Part shown: positions 50,956 through 59,472 of the stretch, piece after piece
Layout: every line of letters begins with the position of its first letter
Position numbering within the stretch: the stretch's first letter is position 1
From: Candidatus Poribacteria bacterium
GTDB taxonomy: Bacteria > Poribacteria > WGA-4E > WGA-3G
Assembly (NCBI GenBank): GCA_022819945.1
Contig: JAJEGI010000115.1
Span: 1 to 64,000, forward strand
DNA: 64,000 nucleotides
Reading direction: 5' to 3'
Made by a program: the position numbers and the translations under genes
The notes under the pieces: generated by a model
The model's input: the letters and a program-made list of their open reading frames with translations, nothing else
Database searches by the model: none
Told to the model about the DNA's origin: nothing

Positions 50956-52263
50956 TCACTCCGCGGCACGCGGCGTGAGAACTAACGTCATCCGCTTATT
51001 TTCGGTTAACTCCCTACTAACAACGTCAGCGACATCAGCTGCAGAGATATTGGCAAGCGCGCTCGCAAACTGCGGTAAGGTATCACCATATTGATATTCA
51101 AGCAAACCCCACTGTAAACCCAGGTTTCCGAGCATCATAGTTTCCGTCATACCCGTAGGTTTGTGCTGCTGCATTACCATCTCTATGTCCATGGGGGCAC
51201 TAAATTGCTGAGAGAGGGTCGGAGCGGCCATTGGAACCTGCCAGTTGTTCTCTGGTTGTTTTAGTTGATCTATCAGCTGCTTAATCCGTTGCTTAACCTT
51301 TTCTACATCTGAATCCGGTTTGAGTGCCGCAGTGACATATAAATATGTCTGTTCCGGAGTGACGAGATCTACACCACAGAAAATGCTACCTGTCAGCTGC
51401 TTTAGTTCCGAATCCATCATGAGCGATTGATTCAAAAGAACATTCGCTACGAAAAACGCAGGATAGCTTTCATGTGTTGCGCCAGGAATTGCATAACTTT
51501 CCATATAATGTGTTACGTTCACGTCCCAAGTAGCATTTCGATTTTTTTCCGCTGTGGGTGTTGTTGCACTCGGAAGCGTGTTAGCAGTTAATTTAATTTG
51601 CCCAAGTTGTTCTTCCATCGCTGATTGTAATGTTTCGGGTTCAATTCCACCGATGACACATAAAAGCACGCGATCTCCTTGGACCAAATGGCGGTTTCTA
51701 TACGCCTGGAGTTCACTCAACTCTGCTGACTCAATCGCGCCGCGCATGGCTATATCGGTCTCGCCATGCCGAAAAACTTGGTTCCACGCTGCCATTGCGA
51801 AGAGCCCGGTATGCAGGTTATTGGTAACAAAGTCGAGTTCGCTCAAGGCTTTGGGCAATTCTTCGGCTAAATCTGTCTCTGAAAGCGGTGAATTGGACAG
51901 CCATTTGGCTTGCAATTCTAAACCTTGCTTCCAATTGTCCGTTGTGCCTATAAAATCCAGATGCATCCCGTGATGCGTTGTTTGTCCGTTACGTTCTACA
52001 TAGTTGTGAATGGGTCCCGTAGTTCGTAATACCAAATGCTCAATCAGATGGCTCCACTGTGTTTTTGCTTTTCCATCAGCGACAAGCCCGAGGGGCAGAT
52101 AACTGAAAATACATACATCTGTGGAATTCTCAACATAAAGATTGACAACCTTAATGCCGTTGCTTAATGCAAAGCGTGTCACCTCAGGCGGTGCAGCGAA
52201 AGCGAGAGAAAAATTGCCAAGAATAAAGAATATCACCACAGCGTGTTTAATTCTGCTAATCAT
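50956..52263 (-). CDS. Secreted M16-family peptidase, active motif intact
   Basis: A 435-residue M16B-type zinc peptidase. A signal peptide ends near AFA (residue 23). The inverted zinc motif HLIEH is at 72-76, with Glu142 in LSELDF as the expected third ligand. It aligns along its whole length with the M16 part of the downstream sigma fusion, for example HYMESYAIP against HYMETYAVP and an LVLTPRA end in both. M16B enzymes often pair an active with an inactive subunit, which these two genes could supply. GGAGG lies 7 bases before the ATG; the gap to the sigma fusion is 24 bases. Confidence 0.9.
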   Translation of the reverse strand: MISRIKHAVVIFFILGNFSLAFAAPPEVTRFALSNGIKVVNLYVENSTDVCIFSYLPLGLVADGKAKTQWSHLIEHLVLRTTGPIHNYVERNGQTTHHGMHLDFIGTTDNWKQGLELQAKWLSNSPLSETDLAEELPKALSELDFVTNNLHTGLFAMAAWNQVFRHGETDIAMRGAIESAELSELQAYRNRHLVQGDRVLLCVIGGIEPETLQSAMEEQLGQIKLTANTLPSATTPTAEKNRNATWDVNVTHYMESYAIPGATHESYPAFFVANVLLNQSLMMDSELKQLTGSIFCGVDLVTPEQTYLYVTAALKPDSDVEKVKQRIKQLIDQLKQPENNWQVPMAAPTLSQQFSAPMDIEMVMQQHKPTGMTETMMLGNLGLQWGLLEYQYGDTLPQFASALANISAADVADVVSRELTENKRMTLVLTPRAAE

Positions 52264-52370
52264 CTTTTTACCTCCAAATATTAGGTCTTCAAAAATCTTG
52301 TAGGACTACGTTAGTGCATACGGTGTGTTCCGCATGCTTTTCAATCGCTCTGCACGTCAGCTTAGGACGG

Positions 52371-52934
52371 TTATGCATACACCTTCTTAAACTTTCGGAG
52401 ACAGCGGGTAAAGAGTGTGACAGCCTTTGTATCTTGGCGTTCCGGTGAAAACTGATAAACACCATTACCTTTTCTTTCATAGGAGAGCGCGTATACGCCG
52501 CTTGCATGCCGACCGATCGCTATAACCCCAAAAGCATTGCCACCGACCCGGGAAGTTACCCCAGTTGAACCTGTAGAAATGGCGATAAGTCCAACAGCGG
52601 AGGCATTTCCAAAAGCAAAAGTCCCCGCGGATATTGCGCCGATCGCGATGATCCCGCAAGATACACTGCCAATAGCTATGCAACCAAAGGAAACAGCACC
52701 AATCGAAACAACGCCAAAAGAGACGGCTCCAAAGGAGACAATACCAGATGAAATTGCCCCAAAAGTTATGTCGTCCAAGATAGGTATCCATGAAAAATCC
52801 AAATATTGCGCTATGCCGTACGCTAAGAAAGGTAAGAAAGCCAAAATCAATAAGACGGCTTCCGATATATGCCACCTTAGGATATAGGCATCGAATGTTT
52901 TCTTGAAAGTTTCCGAACTAAAAGTTTTTGACAT
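52371..52934 (-). CDS. Membrane protein with G-x-[IV]-[SA]-x pentad repeats
   Basis: A 187-residue protein. One hydrophobic helix (about 25-45) is followed by about 18 near-perfect five-residue units of the form G-[AVIC]-[IV]-[SA]-[FISAC] (about 59-153), then a basic tail. The period-5 pattern suggests a small right- or left-handed solenoid but differs from the standard A(D/N)Lxx pentapeptide. I know no assigned function. It is the first gene of a same-strand set with the M16 peptidase and the sigma-M16 fusion; the gap to the peptidase gene is 107 bases. GGAG lies 7 bases before the ATG at 52934. Confidence 0.8.
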   Translation of the reverse strand: MSKTFSSETFKKTFDAYILRWHISEAVLLILAFLPFLAYGIAQYLDFSWIPILDDITFGAISSGIVSFGAVSFGVVSIGAVSFGCIAIGSVSCGIIAIGAISAGTFAFGNASAVGLIAISTGSTGVTSRVGGNAFGVIAIGRHASGVYALSYERKGNGVYQFSPERQDTKAVTLFTRCLRKFKKVYA

Positions 52935-53414
52935 CTTTTTTCTCCGTTCAGATATTAAACGAAAATCGTTAAACAAACCGATTTTTTACCGCTTGATTTC
53001 TAAAGACGTAATTTGGGGACGGAAAACGTGCATAATCTGAAAAAAAATGAAAATTCCTATTTTTTTAACGGTTATTCCGAAGGCAGGTCGGGTTTCAGGG
53101 ACATGATAAACCGCAGATTATATAAAGTTCGGAAGTGTTAGCACACAACACTACAGACGTTTTTATTTTAATCCGATTAAATGTTGAGTAATGAGAATGA
53201 GATAAGGACGAGGTGGGGACGAAATGAGGGCGAAATCCAAAACATTAACAATAGAAAAATCCGAGATGAAATTTGTATATAATGAAGAGTTCTCAGATTT
53301 TTTAGGACTTATGCACCGCTGCTTAAAGTCCCGTTGATAAGGAGGATTTAGGGGTGTTTTTCTGCGGTGTTTCTTGTAAACACAAACACCAGAATCTGTT
53401 AATAGTAAGTTAGG
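52935..53414. other. Gene-free stretch upstream of the sigma-M16 operon
   Basis: No gene is supported. It contains dispersed repeats at 53302-53354 and 53367-53418. I see no clear sigma-70 promoter for the leftward operon; an ECF-type promoter recognised by the operon's own sigma factor is possible but cannot be identified here. Confidence 0.6.
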
Positions 53415-53418
53415 TTAA
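53302..53418 (+). repeat. Two adjacent dispersed repeats
   Basis: 53302-53354 matches 45879-45930 (minus) and 53367-53418 matches 22444-22494 (plus). Here the two repeat types sit next to each other, suggesting they are halves of one larger element that is fragmentary elsewhere. Confidence 0.6.
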
Positions 53419-54173
53419 AAATAGGTTTCTAACTTCGCACGCGCGTTTAAGACACCCTCAATAATCGGTTGCGGGGTTTCCGCCTTCAACCCTAAATAGA
53501 TAAGCATAATCTCCTCAGTATAGCCGACACGGTCTATCTCCTGACAGATAGCAGGAAAATCCATCTCCGGTGCCCAGAACGGTTCGCTGCCTGTTTGCGA
53601 ATCGACACCACAGTTGAAATAGACACTACGCAACCGCTCTGATAAGGTTTGTAATGCGACAACTGGATCGTCTCCAGCACGATGAAAATGGAACGGACTG
53701 TAGTAAAAGCCGAAATTGTCAGCAGGGATCGCGTTGAGGATCTGCTGCGTGCGTTCCAGGTTGTAAGCGAGACTCCCTTCGTGCGCATAGAGGACGAGCG
53801 TCAGATTCCGAGCCGCCGCTTCCTCGGTGACCGTTTTGAGATGCCCAATAATTGCGTCAATCTCACAAGCAGTAGCGGTTTCATTGCCACCACTCGCGAT
53901 GCTGACGATTGGAACGGAAAGCCTTTCGGCAGTGTCAAGAATCGAGATGAGTGCTTCAACTCCGTCTGGCGCGTCAACCCGTACCGTGCTTAGCATGGAT
54001 TTGAAATGGACTCCCGTCTCTTCCCGAAGTTCGGCGATGGTTTCGGCTGCCACATCTGAAAAATGGGGTTGGGCAAGTTCAATAGCGGACACACCACCTT
54101 CGGATAACTTGCCAACAAACTCCGTCAAATCGAAAGCGGAAAATGGAAGGGTGCTTGCACAATAAGCTCTCAT
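53415..54173 (-). CDS. Sugar phosphate isomerase/epimerase-like TIM barrel
   Basis: A 252-residue AP-endonuclease-2/xylose-isomerase-like barrel. The pattern AIELAQPHFSD at the second strand and the later acidic/His residues fit the family, but the metal ligands are not as clear as in typical members. The substrate is unknown; sugars or inositols are usual. The ribosome binding site is weak (GGGGT). It heads a series of sugar-metabolism genes running to 62023. Confidence 0.75.
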   Translation of the reverse strand: MRAYCASTLPFSAFDLTEFVGKLSEGGVSAIELAQPHFSDVAAETIAELREETGVHFKSMLSTVRVDAPDGVEALISILDTAERLSVPIVSIASGGNETATACEIDAIIGHLKTVTEEAAARNLTLVLYAHEGSLAYNLERTQQILNAIPADNFGFYYSPFHFHRAGDDPVVALQTLSERLRSVYFNCGVDSQTGSEPFWAPEMDFPAICQEIDRVGYTEEIMLIYLGLKAETPQPIIEGVLNARAKLETYF

Positions 54174-54197
54174 AATTTTTACCCCAATTAAAATTTA

Positions 54198-54296
54198 ATT
54201 AGTTGTCAGTTTTCAGTTGTCAGGGGAGTGGCTATCAGCAAGAATGGCTCTCGGCTATCGGCTATTCCCCTGACCGCTGATGGCTGACCGCTATTT
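54198..54296. repeat. GTCAGGGGA ... TCCCCTGAC inverted repeat with CTGA-type units
   Basis: GTTGTCAGGGGA and TCCCCTGACCGC bracket a run of GGCTATCGGCTAT units, giving a hairpin with a 9-bp closing stem. Its flanks share the CTGACAACTG and GCCGATAG vocabulary with 17731-17765 and 27285-27412. Confidence 0.6.
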
Positions 54297-55067
54297 ACCC
54301 ATTTCCTTCAATGCGGTTAGGCAGCGTTCAACAGCCTCAAGTGGTGGGTAGGCATCGCTTTCATATTCAACGATATACCACTCCGTGCCGCCGGTCGTTT
54401 CGCAGACTCGGAAGATTTCGTCCCACTGCACACTGTCCTCACCGATAATAGGACGGAAACCTTCGTGTCCATCTGATTTACCTTCTGATTGCGTGAAAGG
54501 TTTGAGATGCACTGTGCCAGCACGTCCCGGGTACCTCTCCAGAATACCGACGAGATCGGCGCCACCATAGAGCGCGTTGCCCATATCCAGCTGCATCACG
54601 ACACCGTCATTTGTATTGCCGAAGAAGGTGTCCCACGGTTGTTCGCCATCAAGCGGTGTAAATTCGACGTGATGGTTATGGTAACCGGTCACCATATCGT
54701 GTTCGGCGAGTTTGTCAGCGATTTCGTTGAAAGTATTGGCTAACTTCAACCAATCCGCGCGCGACTGACGCAGTTCACCCGGTATCCCCGGAACGATGAT
54801 ATAACGGTTTTCCAAAACCTTGTTGAATTCAATCGTTTCGGCGAGGGTGTCTTCTTGGACGAGGTTGAACGGCGTGTGCCAGCCACAGCAGACCAAGTTG
54901 AACTCGTCAAGATAGCCTTTCAACTCTTGCGCGGGATGTCGGGGCGGTCCCGCGAATTCAACGCCTTCGTACCCCATCTCCGCGACCGCTTTGATCGTGC
55001 CGCGGACATCCTCCGCTAACTCATTTCGGACTGAAAACAATTCTAAACCAATCGGTACTCTTGCCAT
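54291..55067 (-). CDS. Sugar phosphate isomerase/epimerase family protein
   Basis: A 258-residue TIM-barrel isomerase/epimerase. GYEGVEFAG at strand two, GYHNHHVEF in the middle and MQLDMGNALYGG followed by TVHLKPF near the end supply the usual metal-binding Glu, Asp and His residues. The closest functional types include IolE/hydroxypyruvate isomerase-like enzymes; the exact reaction is open. AAGGAAAA precedes the ATG at 55067. Confidence 0.85.
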   Translation of the reverse strand: MARVPIGLELFSVRNELAEDVRGTIKAVAEMGYEGVEFAGPPRHPAQELKGYLDEFNLVCCGWHTPFNLVQEDTLAETIEFNKVLENRYIIVPGIPGELRQSRADWLKLANTFNEIADKLAEHDMVTGYHNHHVEFTPLDGEQPWDTFFGNTNDGVVMQLDMGNALYGGADLVGILERYPGRAGTVHLKPFTQSEGKSDGHEGFRPIIGEDSVQWDEIFRVCETTGGTEWYIVEYESDAYPPLEAVERCLTALKEMGK

Positions 55068-55104
55068 GATTTTCCTTTCTTTTTAGGACTTACGCAGCCC
55101 CTTC

Positions 55105-55131
55105 GCAGGCGGGGTTTCAAACCCCGCCTGC
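55105..55131. repeat. GC palindrome (REP-like)
   Basis: Perfect 13-bp arms GCAGGCGGGGTTT / AAACCCCGCCTGC around one base. With the preceding TTACGCAGCCCCTT it matches the unit at 48623-48664. It lies beyond the stop of the alpha-barrel gene on the minus strand. Confidence 0.75.
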
Positions 55132-55254
55132 AATGCCAATGGGCGATAATGCACTTCGCAAATGTAAAACTAAGACAAATTTTGCCGCGTGTGGGCAAAA
55201 TTTGGGCGAGTACGCCGCAAAATCGCCCTACTACAAACTTTTCTCTTCGCCTCT

Positions 55255-56676
55255 TCATCGGGCAGTATAATTGGGTGCAAGCGGACATGTTTGGTGAAGT
55301 GATAGCAGTGCCACTCGCGCCAAACCGTGAATCAGGAACGCTGTTCCCATCTGTGATTCATACCAATCAATCACAGATGCACCGTAGGGCAGCGTATCGG
55401 GAAAATAGACTTCCAACACCGTCTCCGCAAGTTCAACCCCGCCTTCCAACCACACCGATTCACCGGTGATGTCGTAGAGATCCGCAAACAATTCAAGCGT
55501 GAGACCCGCATCCGATGCTGGAATCTTGAACGCCTCCGCGTGAACCTGGTCAACCGGAAACTTCTCATCAAGGTAGGTCCTGCCAACGGTGCGTGCGTAT
55601 TCCATCAACCTTTCATTTTCTGTCAATCGCCATCCTGCAAGACATAGCACCCCTGTGCTGCACACAGTTCCCGAACCGTAGACGCTTCCCCAAGAGGACA
55701 TACGTTCAACAATCCGATCCGTCTCACACTGGCATAAACTGATAAACTCGCGCGCTTCAAGGTTATGCGGGGCGGCGAGGAATCCGTCAATGTAGATTAA
55801 GCCATATTGCCGCATCTGGTCTGCCAATTCCGGTAGAAGCGATGCTATCAACGCTGCAGATTCAAGCAGACTTACCCCCAATGAAAACGTCTGCGTCGGC
55901 GCGTTCATCTCAAAAAACCGTTCATCCGTTTTCGGTGAACGACTCTCGATCCGTAAAAGCCCACGCGCGTCCCGTTTTTCCCACCAGTAATCGGTATAAT
56001 TCTGGATCTGCTGAAGGGTTTCAGGACGCTGGTCTTGCGTATACGCGAACACCAAATCGAAAATATAAAAACCTGAATGCCGTGGAAAATCACACGCGCG
56101 TCCCCCGCGAACGAGATGTGCTTTTGTGTCGATATTCGCATGGCGGATGTATTCAAGTCCGTCGCCTTCTGTCCAGTGGTAATCCAGTCCATCAGCGAAA
56201 CTCTGCACACATGCCGGATTATACGCATTCAGTTTTTGCCAGAGCCAGAGTGGAACCTTACGCAGATGATCGTGAATTGCTGCACCACCGTCTGGATTCC
56301 GAGAACACCCGACCCGTTCTTCGATAAGCTGCCAAAACGAATGTTCACCCCAAGGAAACAATCCAGATGTCGTATCCGTGCAATTCCGGGCAAAGTGTTC
56401 CAAGTAGCGATCCACCGCTTCGGTGTATTCCGGCTTTGATTGCGTCTCAGCGAGTGCGTTCATCGTGGCGAGCAACGGTTCATCGTGAATCAAGTTCGTG
56501 CCGAGATGTGCGCGATCACCATCCCTTTGCCCCGGAATCTTAGGCGGTTTCTCTGTTAGCATCTCACCCGTTTTCGGATGTAGCATAGATGGAAACAGCC
56601 CTTTGTATGGCTTACTGCTTTCGATCATCAGATCAATAGCGTCGCATATTTTAGTGATAATCAATTCCGAGTTCAT
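55255..56676 (-). CDS. Alpha/alpha-barrel (six-hairpin glycosidase-like) protein
   Basis: A 473-residue protein without signal peptide, probably an (alpha/alpha)6 barrel. Repeated Trp-, His- and Asp-rich helices such as WGEHSFWQL and SSWGSVYGSGTV resemble polysaccharide-active or epimerase-like barrels. I cannot assign a family with certainty; a pectate-lyase-like or uronyl hydrolase-like role would suit the neighbourhood. GGAGG lies 11 bases before the ATG at 56676. A promoter is seen at 56711-56740. Confidence 0.6.
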   Translation of the reverse strand: MNSELIITKICDAIDLMIESSKPYKGLFPSMLHPKTGEMLTEKPPKIPGQRDGDRAHLGTNLIHDEPLLATMNALAETQSKPEYTEAVDRYLEHFARNCTDTTSGLFPWGEHSFWQLIEERVGCSRNPDGGAAIHDHLRKVPLWLWQKLNAYNPACVQSFADGLDYHWTEGDGLEYIRHANIDTKAHLVRGGRACDFPRHSGFYIFDLVFAYTQDQRPETLQQIQNYTDYWWEKRDARGLLRIESRSPKTDERFFEMNAPTQTFSLGVSLLESAALIASLLPELADQMRQYGLIYIDGFLAAPHNLEAREFISLCQCETDRIVERMSSWGSVYGSGTVCSTGVLCLAGWRLTENERLMEYARTVGRTYLDEKFPVDQVHAEAFKIPASDAGLTLELFADLYDITGESVWLEGGVELAETVLEVYFPDTLPYGASVIDWYESQMGTAFLIHGLARVALLSLHQTCPLAPNYTAR

Positions 56677-56710
56677 TGTAGACAATACCTCCGCACTGCT
56701 GAATAAAAAT

Positions 56711-56740
56711 ATCGTATCATGAATGCAGAAATAATGTCAA
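56711..56740 (-). promoter_or_regulatory. Promoter of the alpha-barrel gene
   Basis: Minus strand TTGACA (56735-56740), 18-base spacer, TACGAT (56711-56716), about 35 bases before the start. Confidence 0.55.
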
Positions 56741-56900
56741 GATACCAAAATAGCGAAGTACTTCAGTATTCCTCACTTACGCGATACCCCATTTTACTTG
56801 TCATCTCATCTTTTGTGTTGTATAATCGCTGTGTTTTCTGGGAGATTCCTATTTTTTTCCGCTAAACCTACCGCAAATTATCATTCAACAGGAGAAATTT

Positions 56901-57704
56901 ATGCACGTTGGACTCATGGAAGGCACAATTCGCCGAAAAACACTCACCGAGAATCTTAATGCCGTTGTGGAACACGGTGTCCATCATCTACAGTATCATG
57001 TGCCTGCATCGGGACCGTCGGTTGCCGAGATCCGCGAAGAGATGGACGCTCGACAGATTACGATCTCAGCACTTTCAGGCACTTATAACATGATTGATCC
57101 AGATGTTGAGAAACGCCACGCCGGGCTGCGGATGTTGCGCTCCGTCGCAGAGACCTGCGCAACGCTCGGCACATCGGTCATTACGCTCTGCACCGGCTCT
57201 CGCGACCCACAAAGCATGTGGCGTGCACATCCTGATAACAATACGCCAGAAGCATGGCACGATCTCGTTGAATCCATGAAACAGGCGTTAGCAGTGGCAG
57301 AAGAATACGACGTAGTGCTTGCACTTGAACCTGAAGTCGCGAATGTGATTGACTCTGCGCAGAAAGCGCGTCGCTTGCTTGATGAGATGCAATCCCCTTA
57401 CCTAAAGGTGTGTATGGACGGCGCGAATATCTTCCACAAAGGTGAGCTGCCAAAGATGCGTGAAATCCTTGATGAGGCGTTTGCACTGCTCAGCGGAGAC
57501 ATCGCGCTTGCACACGCTAAAGATTTGGATAGAGACGGACAGGCAGGACACCTCGCCGCGGGGACAGGGTTGCTCGACTACGACCAATATCTCGGTCTGC
57601 TAAAGGAAAGCGGTTATGACGGCGCAGTCGTACTGCACGGGTTATCGGAAGAACAGGTGCCTTTTTGTACGGACTTCCTGCGGGAGAAGATCGCTGCGTT
57701 GTAG
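56901..57704 (+). CDS. Sugar phosphate isomerase/epimerase family protein
   Basis: A 267-residue TIM-barrel isomerase/epimerase. LALEPEVANV, VCMDGANIFHKGE and IALAHAKDLD carry the expected metal ligands (Glu, Asp, His/Lys region). The substrate is unknown. GGAG lies 6 bases before the ATG. It runs opposite to its neighbours and converges with the decarboxylase gene, with a GGCACG palindrome between them. Confidence 0.87.
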   Translation: MHVGLMEGTIRRKTLTENLNAVVEHGVHHLQYHVPASGPSVAEIREEMDARQITISALSGTYNMIDPDVEKRHAGLRMLRSVAETCATLGTSVITLCTGSRDPQSMWRAHPDNNTPEAWHDLVESMKQALAVAEEYDVVLALEPEVANVIDSAQKARRLLDEMQSPYLKVCMDGANIFHKGELPKMREILDEAFALLSGDIALAHAKDLDRDGQAGHLAAGTGLLDYDQYLGLLKESGYDGAVVLHGLSEEQVPFCTDFLREKIAAL

Positions 57705-57710
57705 AAGTAT

Positions 57711-57737
57711 ACGGCACGTCGGCGCGTGCCTACTACT
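57711..57737. terminator. GGCACG/CGTGCC palindrome between convergent genes
   Basis: Located exactly between the stops of two convergent genes. It is a variant of the terminator at 44432-44456 and of the palindrome at 11610-11635, but lacks a T-run. Confidence 0.45.
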
Positions 57738-57738
57738 A

Positions 57739-59379
57739 TTAAACTGTTCCAGACATCCGTTCCGCTAACCGAGCGAGTGCGGGCGATGTATCTAATTTGT
57801 CGAGTTCCGCTTCAATCAGCGTAAAGTGTTGCGTCTCAGCGAGTGCGGTTTTGATGGCAGTTTCAAACTCACCTTCCGTCCGGACATGGATGCCGCGACC
57901 CGCACTAAAGAGGGCTGGCATGCTACTATAGTTCCAGCACCCTATATCGTTGAAAGTTCCCTCAAGAAGGTGCCGTTCCGTACCATACCCGTGGTTGTTT
58001 AAAAGCAGGATAATCGGATTGAGTCCGTAACGCACGGTTGTTGAGAGTTCGGCACCAGTCATCTGGAAGGCACCATCTCCAACGATAACGAGCGGACGTT
58101 TGTTCCGCATGCTGAGTTGCGCACCAACAGATGCGGGGACGGCAAACCCCATCGAGGTATAGTACGCAGGACTGATAAAATCGGTGTCTTGAGACATTCG
58201 CAATTCTACAGCACCGAAGAGGCTATCGCCGACATCAGCAATAACGACTAACTCATCATTAATAAATTCGTTGAGATGTCGGAATAACCGACGCACCGTT
58301 AAAGGGGCATTAGGTTCAACCACGAACGGCTTTGAATCCCGGTGTATCCACTCCAAATTCGGTTTCCTTCGTTTTCGGAGTTTCGGCGAATTGATGCCGT
58401 CAATAAAATCATCAAACATTACCTCTTCATAAGAATGATAGCGAACTGTGATTTTTTCTGACGTGGCATAGATAGAACGCGAGCGGTCGAGGTTTGCCGT
58501 GTAAATCCCAAGATTGACATCCGTCATGAATGCACCGAGGATGATAACACAATCCGAATCTTCAACGAATTGTCTGACTTCTTCCCGCCCCATCGCACCT
58601 TCATAAATGCCCAAGTAGAGCGGATGTGATTCTGAGATAACAGATTTCCCAAGGAGCGTCGCCACCACAGGAATGCGTTTCTCTTCTACGAACCGGGTCA
58701 ATTTGTTTCGATAGCCAAATCTGTGTACCTCTACGCCCGCGAGAACCACCGGTTTCTTGCTCTGATTAATGAAATCAATGGCATCCGTAACAGCGGCATC
58801 TAATGTGTCCGGGTCACTGAGATGTCCACCCGTTGAGGGACGTTGGTAGAGCGTGCCGCGAACATCCACCATATCGCGTGGGAGTTCCAAGTAGCCAGGG
58901 CGTTTATAGCGATCCACTGCATCAAGCACCCGATCAATTTCGTTGAAAGCCGTAAAGGGTTCATCGAGCAGCGCAGTCGCGACGGTAATCTCGTCATAGA
59001 TATGTTGTTGTGTATGGAAATCCCTAACTTTATGGTGGAGCAGCGCATCTTTCCCGCGTTCTCTGATACCCGGCGCGCCACTAATGACAACGACAGGCGA
59101 TTTCTCGGCGTAAGCACCCGCAACAGCGTTCACCATTGATAATCCACCGACGCAATAGGTAACACAGGCAGCCCCCATCCCGTTTGTGCGTGCATAAGCA
59201 TCTGCCGCATAGCCTGCTGCGTCCTCACGGGTCATACCGATATGCCGAATTGAACTTTTCTCTATGAGATCATAAAACCGCAGCACATAATCGCCAGGGA
59301 TACCGAAGATATGTTGAATATCGTAACTTTCCAGTTTCCTGAGTAGGTATTCACCGATGGTTGGGGGTCTATTAAACAT
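57739..59379 (-). CDS. Thiamine diphosphate 2-keto-acid decarboxylase (pyruvate/indolepyruvate type)
   Basis: A 546-residue ThDP enzyme. Glu52 in TREDAAGYAADAYAR activates the cofactor. The His115-His116 pair in LLHHKVRDF is the hallmark of pyruvate and indolepyruvate decarboxylases. The ThDP/Mg site GDG (434-436) to NN (461-462) is intact. It should release CO2 from a 2-keto acid to give an aldehyde; pyruvate, indolepyruvate or phenylpyruvate cannot be told apart here. GAGGTG lies 5 bases before the ATG at 59379. Confidence 0.88.
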   Translation of the reverse strand: MFNRPPTIGEYLLRKLESYDIQHIFGIPGDYVLRFYDLIEKSSIRHIGMTREDAAGYAADAYARTNGMGAACVTYCVGGLSMVNAVAGAYAEKSPVVVISGAPGIRERGKDALLHHKVRDFHTQQHIYDEITVATALLDEPFTAFNEIDRVLDAVDRYKRPGYLELPRDMVDVRGTLYQRPSTGGHLSDPDTLDAAVTDAIDFINQSKKPVVLAGVEVHRFGYRNKLTRFVEEKRIPVVATLLGKSVISESHPLYLGIYEGAMGREEVRQFVEDSDCVIILGAFMTDVNLGIYTANLDRSRSIYATSEKITVRYHSYEEVMFDDFIDGINSPKLRKRRKPNLEWIHRDSKPFVVEPNAPLTVRRLFRHLNEFINDELVVIADVGDSLFGAVELRMSQDTDFISPAYYTSMGFAVPASVGAQLSMRNKRPLVIVGDGAFQMTGAELSTTVRYGLNPIILLLNNHGYGTERHLLEGTFNDIGCWNYSSMPALFSAGRGIHVRTEGEFETAIKTALAETQHFTLIEAELDKLDTSPALARLAERMSGTV

Positions 59380-59472
59380 GATGTCACCTCGTTGTGTATA
59401 TTATTTTGACACGCCATGGTATTACGCCGTATATTCCCGAAAGAGAAGAATTAAAAAAGTGGAAACCGGCGT

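Noticed and set aside
57083-57717. Minus-strand frames opposite the isomerase gene
   Set aside because: They are antisense frames with no family resemblance, low hydrophobic order and no ribosome binding sites.
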